This document shows, piece by piece, positions 1 through 5,558 of a stretch of DNA of 8,599 nucleotides; position 1 is the first letter of the stretch; each line of letters begins with the position of its first letter. The DNA is taken from positions 1 through 8,599 of the forward strand of contig CANROI010000050.1 in the NCBI GenBank assembly GCA_947632165.1, in the 5' to 3' direction. The DNA is from an uncultured Clostridia bacterium. GTDB taxonomy: Bacteria; Bacillota; Clostridia; Christensenellales; Borkfalkiaceae. The translations under genes and the position numbers were made by a program. Under the pieces are notes generated by a model, which was given only the letters and a program-made list of their open reading frames with translations, searched no databases and was not told the DNA's origin.

Positions 1-401
1 CCATTCCCTCCAACCGCGCGATCGAGGCGCACAGCGACGGCGACGTCGTCGTCCATGCCCTGATGGACGCCCTGCTCTCCGCGGCAGATCTCAGGGACAT
101 CGGGTTTTATTTCCCCGAAACCGACCCCCGCTACAAGAGCGCGGACAGCATGGAACTGCTCAAGGACGTGATGGAGATGCTGAAAGAGGCGGGCCTCGGC
201 GTGAAGAATGCCTCCGTCTCGGTGCTCTGCGAACTCCCCCGCCTCTCCCCCTACATCGAAACGATGCGGGAAAACCTGCGCGGGGCGCTCGGCTGTGAAC
301 ACGTCGCGGTCGCCGCGGGAACGAACGAGAAACTCGGCTATATCGGGCAAGGGCGCGGGATCACCGCCTATGCGATGGTGCTGCTGACAAGACGCATTTA
401 G
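1..401 (+). CDS. ispF: 2-C-methyl-D-erythritol 2,4-cyclodiphosphate synthase, 3' part (5' end outside window)
   Basis: IspF converts CDP-methylerythritol 2-phosphate to methylerythritol cyclodiphosphate, releasing CMP, in the cytosolic MEP pathway to isoprenoids. The reading frame is open from base 3, giving 132 visible residues; about 25 N-terminal residues, including the first Asp-x-His metal ligands, lie before the window. The block HSDGDVVVHAL (bases 30-62) matches the family's active-site loop: its second His is the remaining zinc ligand, and the loop His/Ser pair closes over the substrate. FPETDPRYKSADS follows, as expected. Near the C terminus, TNEKLGYIGQGRGI keeps the Thr and Glu used for the second metal and diphosphate. 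One usual Thr of the TTTEKLG motif is replaced (GTNEKLG). The length and ending are normal. The ATG at 63 is internal, not a start. In Bacillus ispF lies in the same neighbourhood as radA, which fits this arrangement. The assignment is secure. Confidence 0.95.
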   Translation, partial: IPSNRAIEAHSDGDVVVHALMDALLSAADLRDIGFYFPETDPRYKSADSMELLKDVMEMLKEAGLGVKNASVSVLCELPRLSPYIETMRENLRGALGCEHVAVAAGTNEKLGYIGQGRGITAYAMVLLTRRI

Positions 402-431
402 CCCGCCGCATAATATAAGGAGTTTTACAAG

Positions 432-1214
432 ATGACAGAAATTATGATCGGGGTCGCGGTTATCATTATTGTGATCTTTTTGATCGCAATCAAGTTCTCC
501 GTTTACAGGCACCATTCCCCCGATTCCGATATCGAGGAGCGCGGCAAGCAAGGAGAATTGGAAGTTGCCGCACTCTTGACCTCGATCGCTCAACCGCAAG
601 ACATTGTCATGAATGATGTCATTCTTTTTAACGCGCATAACGGCAAATCTTCGCAAATCGACCATATCTTTATCACTTCATCGGGCGTTTATGTGATAGA
701 AACAAAAAACTATTCCGGCTATATTTACGGGAAAGAACACGAGCAGAAATGGACCGAAGCGTTTCCCAACGGCACCAAAAATCAATTTCATTCTCCTGCC
801 AAGCAAAACAATACGCACTTATATCTGCTTAGAAAAATAATCGGTGACAAAATCCCGATGAAAGGATTCATCGTCTTTACAAACGGTGACATTAAGCATG
901 TAGATTGCCCGAATGTAATTGATCTTTCCGAACTTGAGGATTATTTAAGTTCCCCAAGGGAAGTTTTGCTATCCGCCGAAGATATACAAACTATCCGCAA
1001 TAAAATTCTTCAAAACAGAGATACCTATCGCGTCTCGAAAGAAGAACACCTCGCGAATATTAAAAAAACACAAGTAGCTCTTGAGGAACGAATTTGTCCG
1101 CGTTGCGGAAAACAACTCGTATTGCGATCGGGAAAATATGGGGATTTTTACGGATGCAGCGGTTATCCGAGTTGCAAATTCACAATGAAAAATAACCAAG
1201 GAGACAAATCATGA
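432..1214 (+). CDS. Membrane-anchored NERD (nuclease-related) domain protein with C-terminal topoisomerase-type zinc ribbon
   Basis: This 260-residue protein has three parts. Residues 4-22 are a hydrophobic run rich in Ile/Val, a likely single N-terminal membrane anchor with the rest cytoplasmic. Residues 37-150 look like a NERD domain: GKQGE (Glu42), QIDH (Asp77) and ETK (Glu90, Lys92) fit the PD-(D/E)xK-type nuclease core, followed by the family's PAKQN..H pattern (Gln125, His129). Residues 222-250 form a four-Cys ribbon (Cys222, 225, 242, 248), with CPRCG and the YGCSGYPSC pattern of the type IA topoisomerase C-terminal zinc finger, a likely DNA-binding module. An AAGGAG site at 417-422 supports the start at 432. 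The TGA overlaps the radA ATG, suggesting translational coupling. Hand counts on four 60-base lines gave 32-45% G+C, against 63% for a radA line, suggesting acquisition from elsewhere. Nuclease activity is inferred; the physiological role is unknown. Confidence 0.88.
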   Translation: MTEIMIGVAVIIIVIFLIAIKFSVYRHHSPDSDIEERGKQGELEVAALLTSIAQPQDIVMNDVILFNAHNGKSSQIDHIFITSSGVYVIETKNYSGYIYGKEHEQKWTEAFPNGTKNQFHSPAKQNNTHLYLLRKIIGDKIPMKGFIVFTNGDIKHVDCPNVIDLSELEDYLSSPREVLLSAEDIQTIRNKILQNRDTYRVSKEEHLANIKKTQVALEERICPRCGKQLVLRSGKYGDFYGCSGYPSCKFTMKNNQGDKS

Positions 1215-2581
1215 AAACCCAATTTGTCTGCAACGAATGCGGCTATACGAGCGCAAAATGGTTGGGGCGCTGCCCCGACTGCGGGAAATTCAACACGATG
1301 GTCGAGGAGGCGGTCGCCCCCGCGGCAAATTCGAAGCGGTCGCCCGCGGGCTTCAGACCGGCGCTCTCTTCGAGGCCCGTCCCCCTGTCGCAGGTCAAAT
1401 TCGAGAAGTTCGAGCGCGTCTCCTCGGGCAATTCCGAGCTCGACGTCGTGCTCGGCGGCGGGATCGTGAGGGGCTCCCTCGTGCTCGTGGGCGGCGATCC
1501 CGGCGTGGGCAAGTCCACCCTTCTGACACAGGTCGCGGCGCATCTTGCGAAGGAGCACAAAGTGCTCTACCTCTCCGCCGAGGAGAGCTGCTCGCAGGTC
1601 AAGCTCCGCTGCGAACGGCTCGGGCTCGACTCCGATCAACTGCTCCTCCTCAACGAGACCTGCCTCGACAACGCCGAGGAGGCCTTTTCGGACGCCGAAT
1701 ATGTGATCATCGACTCCATCCAGGCGGTGTATACCGAGGCGCTGTCCTCCTCCGCGGGGAGCGTCGGGCAAGTCCGCGAATGCGCTTCAAAACTCATGCG
1801 GATCGCAAAGTCAAAGGGGATCACCTTCTTCCTCGTCGGGCATGTCACCAAGGAGGGCACGCTGGCGGGGCCCAAAGTGCTCGAGCACATCATGGATACC
1901 GTGCTCTACTTCGAAGGCGAACGCACCGAAGCGTTCAAGATCCTGCGCTCGGTGAAGAACCGCTTCGGCTCGGTGCAGGAGGTCGGCGTATTCGAGATGA
2001 CGGGCGAAGGAATCTTAGGCGTTTCGGATTACTCTGCCCTCTTCCTCTCCGATTCGCGCGGCGAGGCGGCCGGTTCCGCTGTCACGCCCGGCGAGACGGG
2101 CAACCGCTGCATGATGGTGGAGATCCAGACCCTCATGGCAAAGACCGCCTACGGGCTCCCCCGCAGAATGTCCTTGGGCGTGGACCTGAACCGGCTCGTC
2201 GTGCTCATCGCGGTGCTCGAAAAACGGTGCGGACTGCCGCTCGGGAGCCAGGATATCTACCTCAACGTGATGGGCGGGATCAAACTGAACGAGCCGAGCG
2301 CCGACCTCGCCGTCTGCGCCGCCCTTGCGAGCGCGGAAAAGATGGTCCCGATCGACAAGGACACCGCCGTGTTCGGCGAAGTAGGGCTCACGGGCGAGGT
2401 GCGCGGCGTGAATTTTGCCGATAAACGGGTCAACGAATGCCTCAAAATGGGATTCAAACGGGTGATCCTGCCCGCGAAAAACATGAAGGGCTGCGAAAAG
2501 TTCAAGGGAAAGATCGAGCTCGTGCCCGTCTCCTATGTCTTTCAGATGATCCGCACGCTCTTCCCGAAGCGGGAAGAATGA
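1211..2581 (+). CDS. radA: DNA repair protein RadA (branch-migration helicase of homologous recombination)
   Basis: RadA is a RecA-related, hexameric ATP-dependent helicase that extends and processes D-loops and recombination intermediates in the cytosol. All hallmarks are visible in 456 residues, the usual length. A zinc finger uses Cys7, Cys10, Cys21 and Cys24. The Walker A motif is GGDPGVGKST (94-103), and a hydrophobic Walker B strand ends in Asp168 (VIIDS). The RadA-specific KNRFG motif is at 249-253. A C-terminal Lon-protease-like domain spans about 285-456, with the DIYLNVMGGIKLNEPSADLAV region; the Lon catalytic Ser/Lys pair is not expected in this family. The start at 1211 has an AAGGAGA site at 1198-1204, inside the end of the NERD gene, and the two genes overlap by four bases. 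A strong terminator lies 15 bases after the stop, so radA is the last gene of its unit. Nothing is unusual in the protein itself. Confidence 0.97.
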   Translation: MKTQFVCNECGYTSAKWLGRCPDCGKFNTMVEEAVAPAANSKRSPAGFRPALSSRPVPLSQVKFEKFERVSSGNSELDVVLGGGIVRGSLVLVGGDPGVGKSTLLTQVAAHLAKEHKVLYLSAEESCSQVKLRCERLGLDSDQLLLLNETCLDNAEEAFSDAEYVIIDSIQAVYTEALSSSAGSVGQVRECASKLMRIAKSKGITFFLVGHVTKEGTLAGPKVLEHIMDTVLYFEGERTEAFKILRSVKNRFGSVQEVGVFEMTGEGILGVSDYSALFLSDSRGEAAGSAVTPGETGNRCMMVEIQTLMAKTAYGLPRRMSLGVDLNRLVVLIAVLEKRCGLPLGSQDIYLNVMGGIKLNEPSADLAVCAALASAEKMVPIDKDTAVFGEVGLTGEVRGVNFADKRVNECLKMGFKRVILPAKNMKGCEKFKGKIELVPVSYVFQMIRTLFPKREE

Positions 2582-2595
2582 CCGCAAGATCGGTT

Positions 2596-2644
2596 GAGGG
2601 CCGCCGCCCCGCGCTTAAAAGCGCGGGGCGGCGGCCCTCTTTTT
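2596..2644 (+). terminator. Intrinsic terminator of the ispF-NERD-radA unit
   Basis: A perfect 19-bp, almost entirely G/C stem pairs 2596-2614 with 2621-2639 around the 6-base loop TTAAAA, and is followed directly by five T (2640-2644). It begins 15 bases after the radA stop codon. On the minus strand the bases after the stem (below 2596) are not T-rich, so it should act on plus-strand transcripts only and not terminate the facing topoisomerase operon. Confidence 0.95.
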
Positions 2645-2716
2645 ACCGATACGCATATCGCAAAACGGGGCAACTCCGCCTATCGGCTCCGTTCAGAATG
2701 ACACTGAGAACCCTTT
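2645..2716. repeat. Possible degenerate interspersed intergenic repeat with weak hairpin
   Basis: No gene is visible here. Bases 2664-2671 pair with 2686-2693 (eight pairs including one G-T) around a 14-base loop. Read on the minus strand, bases 2691-2703 give TGTCATTCTGAAC, followed by a GGAG-rich stretch. From general knowledge, this resembles the TGTCATTCTGA-type dispersed repeats common between genes in Firmicutes and related genomes. On the minus strand the stem is followed by only a very short T run, so at best it is a weak terminator for the A-subunit gene. The repeat assignment is from memory of the motif only. Confidence 0.35.
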
Positions 2717-2881
2717 CGGCTTACTGTCCGCGCAAGGCAGATTGTGTGTGGGCGACGACGTTACATGAAATCCGAGAGTTGACCCCTCACGGCGATTGCT
2801 TACGACGCGCACGGCGCGCCGCTTGCGGCAAGCCACAAGCGAGCAAGCAATCGCGTGAACTTGAGCAAAGAATTTCGTGAA
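2717..2881. repeat. Structured intergenic direct repeat, copy 1
   Basis: This is the first of two direct copies of a roughly 165-base element. Bases 2739-2881 are identical to 2976-3118 (143 bases without a mismatch). The preceding 22 bases (2717-2738) are similar, with three substitutions and one inserted base in copy 2. The copy contains a predicted three-way junction. The outer stem pairs 2787-2791 plus 2793-2801 with 2845-2858 (14 pairs, one bulged G at 2792). Hairpin A pairs 2806-2810 with 2814-2818. Hairpin B pairs 2820-2825 with 2836-2841; a five-pair alternative is 2821-2825 with 2829-2833. All pairs are Watson-Crick, so the fold is possible on either strand or as cruciform DNA. There are no terminal inverted repeats and no convincing reading frame. 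The function is unknown: a non-coding RNA, a REP-like or non-autonomous mobile element, or a transcript 3'-end structure. Confidence 0.85.
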
Positions 2882-2952
2882 CTTTCTCGTGAACCCCTTG
2901 CGTTAGGCGGAATTCACTTCCGCCGTGCGCGACTCAATTTGCCGCACACCTG
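2882..2952. other. Spacer between the two repeat copies with two small hairpins
   Basis: This 71-base spacer contains GGCGGAA (2906-2912) facing TTCCGCC (2918-2924) around a 5-base loop. It also holds GCCGCA (2941-2946), which faces TGCGGC (2951-2956, running into copy 2) around CACC. Neither stem is followed by a T tract on either strand, so neither looks like an intrinsic terminator. The 7-mer CGTGAAC occurs three times nearby, at 2854, 2876 and 2888. No gene is visible. Confidence 0.5.
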
Positions 2953-3118
2953 CGGCTTACTGTCCGTGCAGGGCAAGATTGTGTGTGGGCGACGACGTTA
3001 CATGAAATCCGAGAGTTGACCCCTCACGGCGATTGCTTACGACGCGCACGGCGCGCCGCTTGCGGCAAGCCACAAGCGAGCAAGCAATCGCGTGAACTTG
3101 AGCAAAGAATTTCGTGAA
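2953..3118. repeat. Structured intergenic direct repeat, copy 2, abutting the A-subunit stop codon
   Basis: This is the second copy, offset 237 bases from copy 1 and identical to it over 2976-3118. The three-way junction lies at 3024-3095: outer stem 3024-3028 plus 3030-3038 with 3082-3095, hairpin A 3043-3047 with 3051-3055, and hairpin B 3057-3062 with 3073-3078. The identity stops at 3118, one base before the stop triplet of the minus-strand topoisomerase gene (3120-3122). Any transcript of that operon therefore begins its 3' untranslated region with this folded element. Perfect identity of non-coding sequence implies recent duplication or ongoing homogenisation. Confidence 0.85.
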
Positions 3119-3119
3119 T

Positions 3120-5558
3120 TTATTCCTCTTTGCGATACTTCATGGCATAGACCGCAATGGGCGGATCTTTGAACTCCTTCAGCTGCCTGCCGCGCGTGTT
3201 GGTCGCGTCGATGGGGATCTGTTCGGTCGAAAGTTCGCTCATGCCGCTCTCCGTTTGAACGGCGAGGAAATACGGCTCCGTCACATAGTCCGCAAACAGG
3301 ACGCGGTCCCCCTCCTTCAGTGAGGCGATCTGCACGCCCTTTCTGTAGCGCGGCAGCGGGTCGATCTGCGCGGCGATGACGCGCTTGTATCTGCCGCAGG
3401 AAAGCGCCACCGCGATCTCCCCTTCTCCGCCGATCTGGGAGGCGAAGATCACTCTGTCGCCCTCGTTCAGATTCATTCCCTTCACGCCGCCCGCAACTCT
3501 GCCCTGGAGCGGGATGTCGTCCTTCCGGGCGTTGAGGCACATTCCGCCCGCGCTGACGAAGAACACCGTCACGCCGTCGCCCGAAAGATCGGTCTGCACG
3601 GCAATGACTTCGTCGCCCTCGCCCAGCCGGATCGCCTGAAAGACCTCTTTCGAGACCGCGTATTCGCTCCAGGCCGTCTTTTTGAGCATGCCGCCCGCCG
3701 TGATGAACAGGAGGTCGCCCTCGCCGATGTCCGTCGGGAAGATCGCAACGGGCCGCTCAGCCTCGGGAACGTCGTCGAACAGCTCCTGCAGCGTAAACCC
3801 GCCGTCGCTGAACTTCGCCGCGCATTCCTCCGCCCGCAGACGGTAGCAGTTGCCGAGATTTGTGAACACGAGCGCGTCCGCGTCCGACAGAATGGGCAGC
3901 ATTTCCCTGAGAACGGTCTGCGGCTTGGTCTTTTCGCCCGCCGCCTTCGAGGAGAGGTTGAAATTCTTCTCGCTGACGCATTTGAGCGTACCCGCCGCCG
4001 AAATGCAAAGAAGGCTCTTGACGCCCGGTTCACGGATATCGGCGCGCTCCACCGACGTCTCGCTCTCGTCGAACACGAGGGTGGACTTCCGCGGCGTGCC
4101 GTACTTCTTTTTGATTTCGAGGATCTCCCGCTTCACGACTTCGAGTTGCAGCTTGGTGCTCCCCACGATCGCCGTGAGCATTCTGATGAGCTCCTTCAGG
4201 CGCTTGAGTTCCTCTTCGAGCTTGAACACTTCGAGCTTGGTGAGCCGTGCAAGGCGCAGATCGAGGATCGCCTGCGCCTGGCGCTCGGAGAGTTCGAAGC
4301 GCTTCCTCAGCTTGTCCCTTGCGTCGGGCGTGGATTCCGCCGTCTTGATGATCCGGATGACCTCGTCGATGTTGCGGACCGCGATGATGAGCCCTTCGAG
4401 GATGTGGCAGCGCTCCTTTGCCTGCGCAAGATCGAACTTTGTGCGGCGCAGCACCACTTCGCGCTGGTAGTTCACATAGTACTTGATGATGTCCATGAGC
4501 CCCATGAGCATGGGCTTGCCGCCGGCGATCGCGACCATGTTGATGCCGAAGCTCGTCTCGAGGTCGGTGTACTTGTAAAGGGTCTTGAGCAGTTTCGGGA
4601 TGTCGGTATCCCCCCGCACCTCCACCACGGCGCGCATGCCGCCGCGGTCGGATTCGTCCGTCACCTTCGTCACGGGCGAGAGCTCCTCTTTCTTCTCCTC
4701 CCTGAGCTCGGCAATGCGGCGCAGGAGGTTGCTCTTGTTCACCTGATAGGGAAGTTCGGTGATGACAAGGTTCTTTTTGTCCCCCTCGCCCGGCTCGACG
4801 CGGATGCGGGCGCGCAGCGTGATTTTGCCCTTGCCCGTCTTGTACGCCTCGTTGAGTTCGCCCGCGATGATGTAGCCGCCCGTGGGAAAATCGGGCGCGG
4901 GGATATACTTGAGCATCTCGTTGAGCTTGATGCTCGGCTTTTCGATGTAGGCGACGACGCCGTTGATCGTCTCCGCCAGGTTGTGGGGCGGGATGTTCGT
5001 TGCGAGACCGACCGCAATGCCCGAGGCGCCGTTCACGAGCAGATTGGGGAACCGCCCGGGCAGCATATCGGGCTCCTTGAGGGAGTCGTCGAAGTTGAGC
5101 GAGAAGGAGACCGTGTTCTTATCGAGATCGCGCAAGAGTTCGAGCGCGAGCGGCTCGAGCCGCGCCTCGGTATAGCGCATCGCCGCGGCGGGATCGCCGT
5201 CGACCGAGCCGAAATTGCCGTGCCCGTTCACGAGCGTCCTGCCCATGTTGAAATCCTGCGCCATGCGCACCATCGCGTCATAGACGGAGGCGTCGCCGTG
5301 GGGATGGTATTTGCCCATGCAGTCGCCGACGATGCGCGCCGACTTCTTGTGCGGCTTATCGGGCATGAGCCCCATCTCGTACATCGTGTACAGAATGCGG
5401 CGCTGGACGGGCTTCAGGCCGTCCTCGACGCGCGGAAGGGCGCGGTCCATGATGACAAACTCCGCATAAGGGAGCATGGAGTTCGGAAGCACCTCCTCGA
5501 GCGGGGTGACATAGAGATTTCCCTGCGGCGGCTCCTGCCGCTTTTCCTGCTTTTTCAT
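3120..5558 (-). CDS. parC: Type IIA DNA topoisomerase A subunit (topoisomerase IV ParC-like; GyrA family)
   Basis: This is the 812-residue DNA-cleaving subunit. Tyr129, in AAAMRYTEAR, is the nucleophile that forms the 5'-phosphotyrosyl link, next to Arg128. The winged-helix region is KKSARIVGDCMGKYHPHGDASVYDA within residues 71-95, given here only as a landmark. A coiled-coil arm and ILDLRLARLT (431-440) follow. From about 510 there are six beta-pinwheel repeats, starting near 513, 561, 614, 662, 713 and 761. No QRRGGRG GyrA box is present: the first blade has KNFNLSSKAAGEK where the box should be. This, and a location away from dnaA/recF, favours a ParC-like relaxing/decatenating enzyme, although the N-terminal half reads GyrA-like. 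The residue matching E. coli GyrA Ser83 is Ala90 (codon 5289-5291), while Asp94 keeps the acidic contact. An AGGAGG site (5565-5570) supports the start, and the ATG overlaps the B-subunit stop. Family is certain; gyrA versus parC is not. Confidence 0.9.
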   Translation of the reverse strand: MKKQEKRQEPPQGNLYVTPLEEVLPNSMLPYAEFVIMDRALPRVEDGLKPVQRRILYTMYEMGLMPDKPHKKSARIVGDCMGKYHPHGDASVYDAMVRMAQDFNMGRTLVNGHGNFGSVDGDPAAAMRYTEARLEPLALELLRDLDKNTVSFSLNFDDSLKEPDMLPGRFPNLLVNGASGIAVGLATNIPPHNLAETINGVVAYIEKPSIKLNEMLKYIPAPDFPTGGYIIAGELNEAYKTGKGKITLRARIRVEPGEGDKKNLVITELPYQVNKSNLLRRIAELREEKKEELSPVTKVTDESDRGGMRAVVEVRGDTDIPKLLKTLYKYTDLETSFGINMVAIAGGKPMLMGLMDIIKYYVNYQREVVLRRTKFDLAQAKERCHILEGLIIAVRNIDEVIRIIKTAESTPDARDKLRKRFELSERQAQAILDLRLARLTKLEVFKLEEELKRLKELIRMLTAIVGSTKLQLEVVKREILEIKKKYGTPRKSTLVFDESETSVERADIREPGVKSLLCISAAGTLKCVSEKNFNLSSKAAGEKTKPQTVLREMLPILSDADALVFTNLGNCYRLRAEECAAKFSDGGFTLQELFDDVPEAERPVAIFPTDIGEGDLLFITAGGMLKKTAWSEYAVSKEVFQAIRLGEGDEVIAVQTDLSGDGVTVFFVSAGGMCLNARKDDIPLQGRVAGGVKGMNLNEGDRVIFASQIGGEGEIAVALSCGRYKRVIAAQIDPLPRYRKGVQIASLKEGDRVLFADYVTEPYFLAVQTESGMSELSTEQIPIDATNTRGRQLKEFKDPPIAVYAMKYRKEE

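Noticed and set aside
384..416. Possible promoter for the NERD gene (CTGACA with CATAAT)
   Set aside because: The spacer would be 19 bases, and the predicted transcription start near 421 would fall within the AAGGAG ribosome site, so transcription from upstream of ispF is more likely.
2437..2880. Plus-strand open frame running from inside radA through the terminator into repeat copy 1
   Set aside because: It overlaps radA out of frame, reads through the terminator hairpin and has an Arg-rich composition without recognisable domains.
2906..2956. Small hairpins between the repeat copies as terminators for the minus-strand operon
   Set aside because: Neither is followed by a T-rich tract on the minus strand.
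2739..3118. CRISPR-like or tandem array
   Set aside because: There are only two copies, each far longer than a CRISPR repeat, with a single 71-base spacer and no cas genes.
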